Assembly: GCA_964393405.1 (NCBI GenBank) | Contig: CAYMTR010000003.1 | Location: 1-64,000 of the forward strand | Length of the DNA stretch: 64,000 bases | Reading direction: 5' to 3' | Source of the DNA: CAYMTR01 sp964393405 | GTDB taxonomy: Bacteria > Bacteroidota > Bacteroidia > Bacteroidales > Prolixibacteraceae | Shown here: positions 19,099-27,739 of the stretch, one piece after another | How positions within the stretch are numbered: the stretch's first letter is position 1 | Layout of the letters: every line of letters starts with the position of its first letter | Made by a program: the position numbers and the translations under genes | The notes under the pieces: model-generated | What the model was told of the DNA's origin: nothing | The model's input: only the letters and a program-made list of their open reading frames with translations | Database searches by the model: none

Positions 19099-21327
19099 TT
19101 ATTGCTTTGCAGCTTTGATAACATTTATTGGAGCGTCATTTACTATTATCTTGATATAATATATTCCTTTATTTAGCACAGATGTTTCATTTTCCGTTAT
19201 TGTTATTTCATTATACCCATTAACCTTATTAAGGTATTTATTACATCTTAGGCGACCATTTAAATCAAATAACTGAACTTTAATGTCACTTGTTTCTTCG
19301 AGGTTAAGTGAGATTGTAAAGTTGTCAGTAAAAGGATTAGGATATACCTTAAGTCCTAAATCATCCGATATGGAAGATTTTTGATTGTTGTTAACTACAA
19401 CCAAAGGAAAATATATTTTGTCGATATTGTTGTCTATCCATTCAAGCCTATTAATAATCCATTGTCGGGTAATTTCAATTTCATTTTCATAACTATCCAT
19501 ATAATATCCCGGCCAAAATATAGATTGGTCAATTACCGGCCATATATCGTAGTTTCTTTTTTGTGCGAAACTAATTTCATTGACTAATTCATCAAAGAAA
19601 CCTAATATTGAATCATTACTGTATTTTTGTGATCTTAATTCATACCATCTTTTCTGAAACATTTTTACAAATTCAATGTCTTGAAAATACCTGGTAGGAT
19701 TCATTACACTTCTATTATACTCAAATTGCCATCCTTCAATAATATTGCCGTTCTGAAAGCTGGTATTCCCAAAAGCAAGGTCATAATCCCATACCGGACC
19801 AAACTTTATTCGTCCATCAACATCATCCCGATCTTTGTACATATAGGTACTTGTCAAATATGAGTCTGCATTTTTTGTTATCTCATTAATTATAAAGAAA
19901 TCAACTAAGGAAGAGTCGCTTGCGTATTTTCTGAACCCTTTAAAAGGATCCATAAAGTCATTTGTTTTCGTTAAGATAGAATCATAAACAGTAAAGAGAC
20001 GTAAAAGGTAGTAACTTTGCTCAGGTTGCAATACATCAGGATCGGGATACACAATTTCCCTGCTTTTTATAAACGAACCCTTTGGATGAGGAGCTTTATC
20101 ATATTTAAAAATGTAGCCTCCTGTCTTGTCAAGGCCTATAATATCAGTTTCGGTTAATTTGGAGATATTCACCCGATTTTTATCCCTTTTAACTTCTTCA
20201 GTTAGAAGATAAATCCCAACAGACTGTCCATTCAGGACTAATTCACAAAAACGAGAGCGGGGAGCATATTGCCCCATTCGGGATGCGAGGTCGTAAACGA
20301 ATTTATTCCTAATCTGACTTTTATCTGCAAAAGGGCCGGACAATATCCAATCGCTTTCTTTTGGCATTCCAAGCAAGGCAAATGAAGTGTCAGCTTCTTG
20401 GTCATTTATCAATTCCAATCGGTAAGATTGTTTTGAGAAATCTCTCGATGATTGCCCTCTTAACCTGATAAAAATTGGTCCGTTATATTCATTGTACTGA
20501 TCGTCAATTCTATTATACTGCCTTTTACTATTGCTGATTATTCCCATATTGGCTTTTGACCAGATTGATTTGTCATAAGGAATTCCATACTGGTCCGTTT
20601 CAATAACAACAATTGGAATATCGGTTGAATCGGTATCAATTAGTCTTTTATATCTATATCTTGAGTTGTAGAAATATTCTTTTGATTTTTTATTAATATG
20701 TGTAATGTCAGTTAATGATGTAGTTAACATTAAATTATCACTGTTTCTGGCATTGGCAACATGAATGGCCATAGTGTTTTCGCCGTCAACCAGGCAATTT
20801 GAAAGCAAGGTTGAATCAAGGTAAATTCCAAGTACCGGACTTGTAATTCTCATAAAGTATTCTGATGAATGTGAACGTGTTGCAAAAGAATTATATGCAG
20901 GATAAGTAATACTCTTGTCAATATTTACTCGCGCAATCTCAGTGCCATTCAAATAGGCAATATACCCGTCGTCATAATCAACAACAAAGTTTAGGCATTT
21001 GATAGATTTTTTATTTATAACATTAAAGTGAAATCGTGAATACAATGATTTAGTACTTGGATCAACAGCAGTATATTCATTATCTCCGTAACCGAATCCA
21101 ATAGCTCCAACGCTTGAAGGCCATGAAGAATCATTAAAATCAGGCTTATACCAGGAAAGGTCAGGCTCACTAGTTGCAGGAAAATATTTGATTTCATCAG
21201 TGCTTGAAAATAGGACAATAATTGTGTCATACAAACGAAAGCTGTTAGTGACGATGATAGTATCCTGAGATTTGGCTGTCAAAAACGAAAATATGAGAAG
21301 GAAGAAAAAAACAGTGCTTTTTTCCAT
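19099..21327 (-). CDS. CotH-kinase-domain protein with type IX secretion tail
   Basis: A 742-residue secreted protein. Signal peptide at about 1-20. Residues about 45-210 form a beta-rich carbohydrate-binding-like domain (WYKPDFNDSSWPSSVGAIG). Residues about 270-590 are the CotH kinase domain, with LRGQSSRDFSKQSYRLEL, PKESDWILSGPFADKSQIRN, GIYLLTEEVKRDKNRVNI and the metal-binding GPVWDYDLAFGN. The last 80 residues are a type A Por/CTD sorting domain (LGLKVYPNPFTDNFTISL through KGIYYIKI). Family knowledge: CotH is an atypical protein kinase of spore coats. Here the tail predicts export by the type IX system to the surface or medium, so substrate and phosphate donor outside the cell are open questions. 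Confidence 0.88.
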   Translation of the reverse strand: MEKSTVFFFLLIFSFLTAKSQDTIIVTNSFRLYDTIIVLFSSTDEIKYFPATSEPDLSWYKPDFNDSSWPSSVGAIGFGYGDNEYTAVDPSTKSLYSRFHFNVINKKSIKCLNFVVDYDDGYIAYLNGTEIARVNIDKSITYPAYNSFATRSHSSEYFMRITSPVLGIYLDSTLLSNCLVDGENTMAIHVANARNSDNLMLTTSLTDITHINKKSKEYFYNSRYRYKRLIDTDSTDIPIVVIETDQYGIPYDKSIWSKANMGIISNSKRQYNRIDDQYNEYNGPIFIRLRGQSSRDFSKQSYRLELINDQEADTSFALLGMPKESDWILSGPFADKSQIRNKFVYDLASRMGQYAPRSRFCELVLNGQSVGIYLLTEEVKRDKNRVNISKLTETDIIGLDKTGGYIFKYDKAPHPKGSFIKSREIVYPDPDVLQPEQSYYLLRLFTVYDSILTKTNDFMDPFKGFRKYASDSSLVDFFIINEITKNADSYLTSTYMYKDRDDVDGRIKFGPVWDYDLAFGNTSFQNGNIIEGWQFEYNRSVMNPTRYFQDIEFVKMFQKRWYELRSQKYSNDSILGFFDELVNEISFAQKRNYDIWPVIDQSIFWPGYYMDSYENEIEITRQWIINRLEWIDNNIDKIYFPLVVVNNNQKSSISDDLGLKVYPNPFTDNFTISLNLEETSDIKVQLFDLNGRLRCNKYLNKVNGYNEITITENETSVLNKGIYYIKIIVNDAPINVIKAAKQ

Positions 21328-21386
21328 ATTAATTGAGTTGGGTTATTATCAGTTGCAATTTAGGACAGTTTACTGAAAGAATACCC

Positions 21387-22130
21387 TTAGGACTTTCTTT
21401 TAAAATTTTTGAATAACGATATAACTATATAGAGTATTATTATCCCTGCAATTCCGGTGATTCCGAAGAAAATTAGAAGCAATACAGAGCATAATAGGAA
21501 AAGATACTTGATTCGGTTGTTCTTCCATTTAAAATCTGAAAATTTAAGGGCAAACAATCTGATCTCAGAAATAAGTAAAAATGAAAATATTACTGTGATA
21601 ATTGTTAGTAAAAAAGGGTTGTTAAAAAAATCAATAATACTATCCTGACGATATGTCAGAGTCCAGGCTAATGATGCTATAAATAAAGCATTTGCTGGAG
21701 TGGGCAGTCCAATAAATTCATTATGCTGTCGTTCGTCAATATTGAATTTTGCTAGTCTTAATGCAGAAAGGAGAGGAATTAACAAAGGCGTTAAAACGAA
21801 TGATAGTTGCAATGGGGATAGTTTTGAAGATATTGAAAAGTCAGGTATATGCTGTGTTTGTAACCAAAAAATCATTACTCCCGGAACAATTCCAAATGTA
21901 ACCAGATCAGCTAATGAATCTAGTTGTTTGCCTAATTCACCGTCAATTTTTAAAATGCGTGCAAGGAATCCGTCAAAAAAATCGCAAACAGCAGCAAAAA
22001 CCATTAATGCCAAAGCAATATTAATTTTGCCGTTTAAAGAGAAATATATAGCAGTAGTACCACATAAAAGATTTAGAGCAGTTAACGAATTTGGTACAAA
22101 GGAGTACCATTTTTTCTTTACTTTCTTCAT
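21387..22130 (-). CDS. pssA: CDP-diacylglycerol-serine O-phosphatidyltransferase
   Basis: Makes phosphatidylserine from CDP-diacylglycerol and serine in the inner membrane. The 247-residue protein has seven or eight hydrophobic segments. The CDP-alcohol phosphatidyltransferase signature lies near residues 47-74, CDFFDGFLARILKIDG followed by GKQLDSLADLVTFG, with all four aspartates present. It overlaps the psd stop by four bases (ATGA), so it is coupled to the next enzyme of the pathway. Last gene of the DUF2007-cdsA-psd-pssA unit, giving phosphatidylethanolamine from phosphatidate. Confidence 0.93.
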   Translation of the reverse strand: MKKVKKKWYSFVPNSLTALNLLCGTTAIYFSLNGKINIALALMVFAAVCDFFDGFLARILKIDGELGKQLDSLADLVTFGIVPGVMIFWLQTQHIPDFSISSKLSPLQLSFVLTPLLIPLLSALRLAKFNIDERQHNEFIGLPTPANALFIASLAWTLTYRQDSIIDFFNNPFLLTIITVIFSFLLISEIRLFALKFSDFKWKNNRIKYLFLLCSVLLLIFFGITGIAGIIILYIVISLFKNFKRKS

Positions 22131-22786
22131 TGTTTTAGGCGGGCTAAAATTGTTTGAGTTCCAATGACTTTTTGGTTAAGTTCAGCAACTATTTCTGAAT
22201 CGGCAGGTAAAAAGATATCGACTCTGGATCCAAACTTTATAAAGCCTAGATGCTCATTTTGTGAATGATATTCTCCTTCTTTAGCATAACAAACAACTCT
22301 TCTGGCAACAGCACCGGCAATCTGTCTGACAATAATCTTTTTATTATTTTCTGTTTCAATTATTACTGTTGATCTCTCATTTTCTGTAGAAGATTTAGGA
22401 GCCCAAGCTACCATGTGGCTTCCTTTCTGAATTTCTGAATGTAAAATTTTTCCTGAAATGGGATACCAGTTCATATGAACATCTAAAGGAGACATGAATA
22501 TTGATATTTGTTTTCTCTTTTCATGAAAAAAATCGTTTTCATCAATATCTTCAATAACAACAACTTTCCCATCGCAAGGAGCGATTATTCCATTTTTTTC
22601 TGAAATCTCAGGTCTTTCAACATAGCGAAAGAAATACATTACGAATAGGTATAGTCCAACAAATAGTATAAGCACAGGGAATACGATGTAACTAATTCGA
22701 ATATAGTTAATCACAAGATAACTTAGTACTAAAGCTACAATGGCGATTATGGTCAATGTTGTCCTTCCTTCCCTATGTATTTTCAT
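22127..22786 (-). CDS. psd: Phosphatidylserine decarboxylase proenzyme
   Basis: Converts phosphatidylserine to phosphatidylethanolamine. The 219-residue protein is of the short bacterial type, with two N-terminal membrane segments (about 8-50), then a soluble domain. It has IIAPCDGKVVVIEDI near 67-80, MSPLDVHMNWYP near 102 and the self-cleavage site FGSR (Gly186-Ser187), where the serine becomes the pyruvoyl group. It starts 6 bp after cdsA and ends in a 4-nt overlap with pssA, so the three phospholipid enzymes form a tight operon. Confidence 0.94.
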   Translation of the reverse strand: MKIHREGRTTLTIIAIVALVLSYLVINYIRISYIVFPVLILFVGLYLFVMYFFRYVERPEISEKNGIIAPCDGKVVVIEDIDENDFFHEKRKQISIFMSPLDVHMNWYPISGKILHSEIQKGSHMVAWAPKSSTENERSTVIIETENNKKIIVRQIAGAVARRVVCYAKEGEYHSQNEHLGFIKFGSRVDIFLPADSEIVAELNQKVIGTQTILARLKQ

Positions 22787-22792
22787 AAATCG

Positions 22793-23617
22793 TCAGTTTA
22801 AAAATAAAGTTATAAAAATATAAAAAACAGGGGCTGCAAAAATAAGGCTATCAAACCGGTCAAACATTCCACCATGGCCTGGCATGATGTTCCCTGAGTC
22901 TTTTACGTTAAAATGTCTTTTAAAAATAGATTCGGTTAAATCACCAATTGTACCTGCGAAAACTGTTGTAATTGAAATTAAAATGACTACTGGGATCGAG
23001 AAATAATTAAAAAAGCTGAAATACAATATTGAAAAAAGTATTGATAGAATTGCTCCTCCTATTGCTCCCTCCCATGTTTTATTAGGGGAGATTTTCTCTA
23101 CCATTTTATGCTTGCCTAAGAGTTTACCAACAATATATGCACCGGCGTCATTTATCCAGACAATAATAAATAATCCGATTAGAACTTCAGGTTTTAATAT
23201 TTCCGGCGAATTTTCTATTGGAGTAAGTATTAGGTTGAATAATCCAAAAGGTATTGAAAAATATATAACTCCCGCAAGAGTGAATATAATGTTTAAAATT
23301 TTGTTTTCTTTCTTCCTGAATATTTCAATAGTCGGAATGAGGATAAAGAATGGAATTATTGCGAGGAAAAATTTCTCATTTAAAATGTTTTGGTTAATAA
23401 GGAAAAATAAAGCGTAAATAAACAAGGATATTATAATGCCTGGAATAACTTGAGAATTAAAACCTCCTTTTTTACTAATGTTGAAAAATTCATAAATGCA
23501 TGTGATCATGAAAATTGCGAACAAAACAAAAAACAGATATTTATTTAATAGGGTAGAGCCTAAAACAAGAATTAAAAATACTACTGATGAGATTGTGCGT
23601 ACTGTGAAATTTTTCAA
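22793..23617 (-). CDS. cdsA: Phosphatidate cytidylyltransferase
   Basis: Forms CDP-diacylglycerol from phosphatidate and CTP, the precursor used by pssA two genes downstream. The 274-residue polytopic membrane protein carries the family signature near its C-terminus, TESIFKRHFNVKDSGN then PGHGGMFDRFDS. WINDAGAYIVGKLLGKHK and SPNKTWEGAIGG are also typical. The best start is a TTG whose bases overlap the stop of the preceding gene as TTGA, the same arrangement as an ATGA overlap. The next in-frame ATG is about 36 codons later and would remove the first membrane helix. Confidence 0.93.
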   Translation of the reverse strand: MKNFTVRTISSVVFLILVLGSTLLNKYLFFVLFAIFMITCIYEFFNISKKGGFNSQVIPGIIISLFIYALFFLINQNILNEKFFLAIIPFFILIPTIEIFRKKENKILNIIFTLAGVIYFSIPFGLFNLILTPIENSPEILKPEVLIGLFIIVWINDAGAYIVGKLLGKHKMVEKISPNKTWEGAIGGAILSILFSILYFSFFNYFSIPVVILISITTVFAGTIGDLTESIFKRHFNVKDSGNIMPGHGGMFDRFDSLIFAAPVFYIFITLFLN

Positions 23618-23820
23618 TTTATAAGATCTTTTAGAATTTCAATTGCATTTATTTCGTCTTCTTTTGAAACATATAATTCAATGTTTCCAAATGTTTGATA
23701 AACAGAGTCTTTTTTGTTTAGAATTACTGAATTTATGTTTTGGTTTTTCAATAGACCTTTAGCGATCTCAACTTTATACATGTCTCCCGACAAAAATACT
23801 TGTTTCCAATCTTTTTCCAT
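23614..23820 (-). CDS. Small DUF2007-type putative signal-transducing protein
   Basis: A 68-residue soluble protein whose beginning, DWKQVFLSGDMYKVEIAKGL, and the later VILNKKDSVYQTFGNIELYV match the DUF2007 fold (ferredoxin-like, related to PII-type signal proteins). Its function is not established. It opens the phospholipid operon, overlapping cdsA by four bases, a placement often seen in Bacteroidota. A regulatory or binding role toward CdsA is guesswork. Confidence 0.75.
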   Translation of the reverse strand: MEKDWKQVFLSGDMYKVEIAKGLLKNQNINSVILNKKDSVYQTFGNIELYVSKEDEINAIEILKDLIN

Positions 23821-23851
23821 AGTTTTATTGTTAATTATGTCGATAATACAT

Positions 23852-23859
23852 CAAATTTA
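23852..23859 (-). promoter_or_regulatory. Bacteroidota -7 box for the DUF2007-cdsA-psd-pssA operon
   Basis: Minus-strand TAAATTTG, an exact TAnnTTTG match about 31 bases before the start of the first gene. No -33 TTG is visible at standard spacing. Confidence 0.5.
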
Positions 23860-24010
23860 TAAAATAAAATAAGTAATAAGGTACCCTTAGCGTGGAAAAT
23901 CATAAATCTAATAGCCGTTTCTTTTCATTTAGTCGCTTTGAAATTGAATGCCAAAATTAGATGGTTTCTTTGTTTTCTTGGAATGACTATAATTTGTTTA
24001 GTATAAAACA

Positions 24011-24049
24011 AAAATCCATGAAAGAAAAATAATTGCTTTCATGGATTTT
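24011..24049 (-). terminator. Intrinsic terminator after ftsH
   Basis: Perfect 14-bp inverted repeat (AAAATCCATGAAAG and its complement) around an 11-base AT-rich loop, followed on the minus strand by TTTTTG and more T-rich sequence. It lies 38 bp beyond the ftsH stop and separates ftsH from the phospholipid operon. The rest of the 23821-24086 gap shows only that operon's -7 box. Confidence 0.85.
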
Positions 24050-24086
24050 CATGAATGTGAAAAAGTTAATTATTCACTACAGAATT

Positions 24087-26096
24087 CTATTCCGGAATAA
24101 TAACTTTAAGATCTTCGTTATTCTGAGATTCTTTTGGAGCTTGAACAGAGTCAGAACTATCATGTCTTGGACCAAAAATCTCTTCTAAATCATCTGAGAA
24201 TATTACTTCCTTTTCGAGAAGTCTTTCAGCAAGAATTTTATGACCTTCAATATTTTTTTCAAGAACCTGCTTAGCCCTTATATAAGCTTCATCAACAAGT
24301 TTCTTTATTTCAGTGTCAATTAGTTCAGCTGTTTTCTCGCTATAAGGTTTTGAAAAGCTATAATCTGTTTGACCTGATGAGTCATAAAAGCTAAGATTTC
24401 CAACCTTTTCGCTCATACCAAAATAACATACCATTGCATAAGCTTGCTTGGTTATTCTTTCGAGATCATTTTGTGCTCCTGATGATATTTTATTGAAGAC
24501 CAGTTCTTCTGCGGCTCTTCCACCAAGGGTAGAACACATTTCATCAATCATCTGTTCCTTGGTTGTTATAGATCTTTCTTCGGGGAGATACCAAGCAGCT
24601 CCTAAAGCTTTTCCTCTTGGGACAATGGTAACTTTTACAAGTGGATGGGCGTATTTTAATAACCAACTCACAGTTGCATGACCGGCTTCGTGATATGCAA
24701 TTGTTTTTTTCTCATCGAATGAAATGATTTTATTTTTCTTTTCAAGTCCACCAACAATACGGTCAACTGCATCAAGAAAATCCTGTTTTTTTACGGCATC
24801 ATGGTCATTACGAGCAGCAATCAAGGCTGATTCGTTACAGACATTTGCTATATCTGCTCCAGAAAAACCCGGAGTCTGTTTTGCAAGAAATTCAGAATTT
24901 ACCTCGTCAGATAGTTTTAACGGTCTTAAATGAACGTTGAAAATTTCTCTTCTTTCATTAAGGTCGGGTAATTCAACATGAATCTGCCTGTCAAATCTAC
25001 CAGCACGCATTAATGCTCTGTCAAGAATATCTGCACGGTTTGTTGCTGCTAAAATAATAACCCCTGAATTTGTATCAAAACCGTCCATTTCAGTTAGAAG
25101 CTGATTCAAAGTGTTTTCTCTTTCATCGTTTGAACCCATGTTTGGATTTCTGCCACGGGCTCTACCTATTGCATCAATCTCATCGATAAAGACAATACAT
25201 GGAGCTTTTTCTTTTGCTTGTTTAAATAAGTCCCTAACTCGAGAAGCTCCAACACCAACAAACATTTCTACAAAGTCTGATCCAGACATCGAGAAGAATG
25301 GTACATTAGCTTCTCCAGCAACAGCTTTTGCGAGTAATGTTTTACCGGTTCCTGGAGGTCCCACTAGTAAAGCACCTTTAGGTATTTTACCACCTAACTT
25401 GGTGTACTTAGTAGGATTCTTAAGAAATGAGACAATTTCTTCAATTTCCTGTTTAGCTTCGGAAAGCCCTGCAACATCCCTAAATGTGGTTGTCACTTTC
25501 TGGTCTTTATCAAATAATTTTGCTTGAGATTTTCCGACACTGAAAATGTTTCCACCTCCACTTCCACCTCCCTTGCTCATCTTTCTGAAAATGAACCACC
25601 AAAAGAAAACGATAAGGGCAATAGGGAAAATAATACTAAGCAACCCACTCCAGTCGTAGGTATCCTTGTAAATAATTGGGATTATTTGATTTTCTTCAGT
25701 ATTTAGATCTGTATAAACTTTTTCTATGTTTTCTTCAAACTTGTCGATAGATCCGATGGTAAAGAAAAAATGTGGGCCAGTAACTCCCGGTTTTGAGAAG
25801 CCTTTACCAAGTTTTTCTTTATATTTTTCGTAACTGTCTTTTTTAAGGTAAACATTGGCCTCTTCACGATTAACAACAATTATTTTATCAATGTCATTAT
25901 TCTTAACCATTGTTGTTTTTACTTCATGCCAAGTTGTCTCAACTGCGCGGTTACCTGAAGTAAAAATGTTAATGCCTAATAGTGCAACAATAATCAAGAC
26001 ATAAAAATATGTCATATTGAATTTGGGCTTGCCGTTCAAAGGCAACTTAGACTTCTTGTTGTTAGGTGTATTATTTTCGTTAATATTATCAGTCAT
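24087..26096 (-). CDS. ftsH: ATP-dependent zinc metalloprotease FtsH
   Basis: Membrane-anchored AAA+ protease for quality control of membrane and short-lived cytoplasmic proteins. The 669-residue protein has two membrane helices (about 28-46 and 150-168) flanking a periplasmic domain, then a Gly/Ser linker. The AAA+ module has Walker A GPPGTGKT near 245, Walker B CIVFIDEIDAIG near 303, and the SRH region RADILDRALMRAGRFDRQ. The M41 peptidase has zinc site HEAGH near 464. The C-terminal tail is polar and acidic. It follows rsfS by 6 bp and ends at a strong terminator. This rsfS-ftsH pairing beside cdsA is typical of Bacteroidota. Confidence 0.97.
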   Translation of the reverse strand: MTDNINENNTPNNKKSKLPLNGKPKFNMTYFYVLIIVALLGINIFTSGNRAVETTWHEVKTTMVKNNDIDKIIVVNREEANVYLKKDSYEKYKEKLGKGFSKPGVTGPHFFFTIGSIDKFEENIEKVYTDLNTEENQIIPIIYKDTYDWSGLLSIIFPIALIVFFWWFIFRKMSKGGGSGGGNIFSVGKSQAKLFDKDQKVTTTFRDVAGLSEAKQEIEEIVSFLKNPTKYTKLGGKIPKGALLVGPPGTGKTLLAKAVAGEANVPFFSMSGSDFVEMFVGVGASRVRDLFKQAKEKAPCIVFIDEIDAIGRARGRNPNMGSNDERENTLNQLLTEMDGFDTNSGVIILAATNRADILDRALMRAGRFDRQIHVELPDLNERREIFNVHLRPLKLSDEVNSEFLAKQTPGFSGADIANVCNESALIAARNDHDAVKKQDFLDAVDRIVGGLEKKNKIISFDEKKTIAYHEAGHATVSWLLKYAHPLVKVTIVPRGKALGAAWYLPEERSITTKEQMIDEMCSTLGGRAAEELVFNKISSGAQNDLERITKQAYAMVCYFGMSEKVGNLSFYDSSGQTDYSFSKPYSEKTAELIDTEIKKLVDEAYIRAKQVLEKNIEGHKILAERLLEKEVIFSDDLEEIFGPRHDSSDSVQAPKESQNNEDLKVIIPE

Positions 26097-26102
26097 ATTT
26101 AT

Positions 26103-26480
26103 TTAATTATCAGATTTATATTTTTTTAGAGGAGCGTCAGCCCAAAGAGATTCCAAATCAAAATAATTACGTACATCTTTTTGAAAAACATGAACCATAA
26201 CATCAGAATAATCAAGCAAAATCCACTGTGCGTTACGGTATCCATCTGTATGCCATACGTTTTCACCGGTAAATTCTTCTACTGTCTCTTCAACTGATCG
26301 GGCAATTGCTTCTACTTGAGTATTTGAATTTCCATGGCAAATAATAAAGTGGTTGCATTGGCTATTGTTTAATTCAGCAAGGTTTAAATCTAATATACCT
26401 TCACCCTTTTTTCTTCGTACTCCTTCAATAATTGCTTCTATTAATATTTCAGATGTTTCTAATTTATTTGTTTTATCCAT
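26103..26480 (-). CDS. rsfS: Ribosomal silencing factor RsfS
   Basis: Binds ribosomal protein uL14 and blocks subunit joining when nutrients are low. The 125-residue protein fits the RsfS/DUF143 fold, with LDLNLAELNNSQCNHFIICH, GYRNAQWILLDYSDVMVHVF and the end YFDLESLWADAP. It starts the rsfS-ftsH unit and is divergent from birA across a 60-bp gap that contains its -7 box. Confidence 0.93.
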   Translation of the reverse strand: MDKTNKLETSEILIEAIIEGVRRKKGEGILDLNLAELNNSQCNHFIICHGNSNTQVEAIARSVEETVEEFTGENVWHTDGYRNAQWILLDYSDVMVHVFQKDVRNYFDLESLWADAPLKKYKSDN

Positions 26481-26500
26481 ATATTTACTTTAACATTCTG

Positions 26501-26508
26501 CAAAATTA
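26501..26508 (-). promoter_or_regulatory. Bacteroidota -7 box for rsfS-ftsH
   Basis: Minus-strand TAATTTTG followed by CAG, an exact TAnnTTTG match, 20 bases before the rsfS start. No clear -33 TTG. Confidence 0.55.
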
Positions 26509-26540
26509 AACTTTTTTAACTAATATTTTGAACTGAAATT

Positions 26541-27287
26541 ATGTCAGAACTTTTTTGTAATAATATTATAAAATTAGATTCAGTTGATTCGACCAACAAC
26601 TATGCCACAAAATTAATTTCTAAGGGCTTTGCTTCAGAAGGTACTGTTATTTTTGCAGAAGAGCAATATAGTGGAAGAGGCCAGAAGGGAAATTATTGGG
26701 AGAGTGAGAGTAAAAAGAATTTGCAGTTCAGTATTATTTTGTATCCTGAATTTTTAAATATCCATGATCAGTTTTTATTATCCAAGATAATATCATTAAG
26801 TATAAGTGAGGTTATTTCACTTTTTGTTGGGGATGTATCAATAAAATGGCCAAACGATATCTATGTAGGTTCAAAAAAAATCTCTGGTATTTTGATTGAA
26901 AATTCTATTAGCGGGATCTCTTTAAATCATTCAATTATTGGGGTTGGAATAAACGTAAATCAAAAAACCTTTTTAATTGGTGCACCTAATCCTGTTTCTT
27001 TAGCTTCAATTTTAAATATGGAAATTAATTGTGATGAACTTTTAGCGTTAATATTAAAGAATACAGATAAATGGTATAGTTTATTAAAAGAAGGGAATTA
27101 TAATCTGATTAACAATGAATATAAATCCAAAATGTACAAAATAGGGGAAATAAATGAATTTACTGATAAGAGAGGTAGTTATAAAGGACAGATAAAAGGG
27201 GTCGACGAAATTGGTCAATTGATTATTGAGTCGGTAGAAGGGCAAGTTTATTTTTACGGATTTAAAGAAGTTGAATTTATGATTTAA
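26541..27287 (+). CDS. birA: Biotin-[acetyl-CoA-carboxylase] ligase, catalytic form
   Basis: Attaches biotin to the carrier protein of biotin-dependent carboxylases through biotinyl-AMP. The 248-residue protein lacks the N-terminal winged helix of E. coli BirA, so it is a ligase without repressor function. Seen motifs: LDSVDSTNNYA at the N-terminus, YSGRGQKGNYWESE (the GRGRxG biotinyl-AMP loop with Gln for the second Arg) near residue 44, and IKWPNDIYVGSKKISGILIE near 100-120. A small C-terminal SH3-like domain follows. Divergent from rsfS. Confidence 0.93.
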   Translation: MSELFCNNIIKLDSVDSTNNYATKLISKGFASEGTVIFAEEQYSGRGQKGNYWESESKKNLQFSIILYPEFLNIHDQFLLSKIISLSISEVISLFVGDVSIKWPNDIYVGSKKISGILIENSISGISLNHSIIGVGINVNQKTFLIGAPNPVSLASILNMEINCDELLALILKNTDKWYSLLKEGNYNLINNEYKSKMYKIGEINEFTDKRGSYKGQIKGVDEIGQLIIESVEGQVYFYGFKEVEFMI

Positions 27288-27289
27288 GT

Positions 27290-27739
27290 TTATCTGTAGG
27301 GGAGTATAGCCAAGGCATCTGCTATTTTATTTAATCCATCTTCGAGTTTTTTGCCTATAAGCATTTTCATCATAATATTGAGATCTGCATGTAGGGTTAC
27401 CCTTAACTTGCTTTCATATGAAGTTGTGGGTAAAATCTGAATCCAAATGAATAATTCAAAAGGGATTTTTCCTTTTCCGGAAATTTTAATTGTTTTATGA
27501 GGTTCTTTGTCAATAATTACCAATCCTGCTTCCCCATATGAGTCAATTTTAAAATTCATCTCATTTGAGCTGCAAGAGAAATCACTAATTTTTAATTTTG
27601 GTACCTGTTGAGATAGTTGCGCTAATGTATACTCGTTAAAAAAAGAACCAAGATTTTTTAAATCACTTAAATAATTATAAATAATTTCATAATTATGATT
27701 AACAGGTCTAATGTTACTGACATATTTACTTGTAGCCAT
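27290..27739 (-). CDS. SRPBCC-fold protein, unknown ligand
   Basis: A 149-residue soluble protein resembling the START/SRPBCC ligand-binding fold (a beta-strand framework with a long C-terminal helix, KMLIGKKLEDGLNKIADALA). The ligand is not predictable. The frame begins at 27754, but the second ATG at 27739 has a strong purine-rich site GGGGGAAG just upstream and overlaps the pyrE stop as TAATG, so it is taken as the start and as coupled to pyrE. Convergent with birA, two bases apart. Confidence 0.75.
   Translation of the reverse strand: MATSKYVSNIRPVNHNYEIIYNYLSDLKNLGSFFNEYTLAQLSQQVPKLKISDFSCSSNEMNFKIDSYGEAGLVIIDKEPHKTIKISGKGKIPFELFIWIQILPTTSYESKLRVTLHADLNIMMKMLIGKKLEDGLNKIADALAILPYR

Noticed and set aside
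21700..22167. 155-codon plus-strand frame
   Set aside because: Antisense to pssA and the end of psd, both secure by motif; no ribosome site or domain.
25111..25527. 138-codon plus-strand frame
   Set aside because: Antisense to the highly conserved AAA+ module of ftsH; no recognisable domain.
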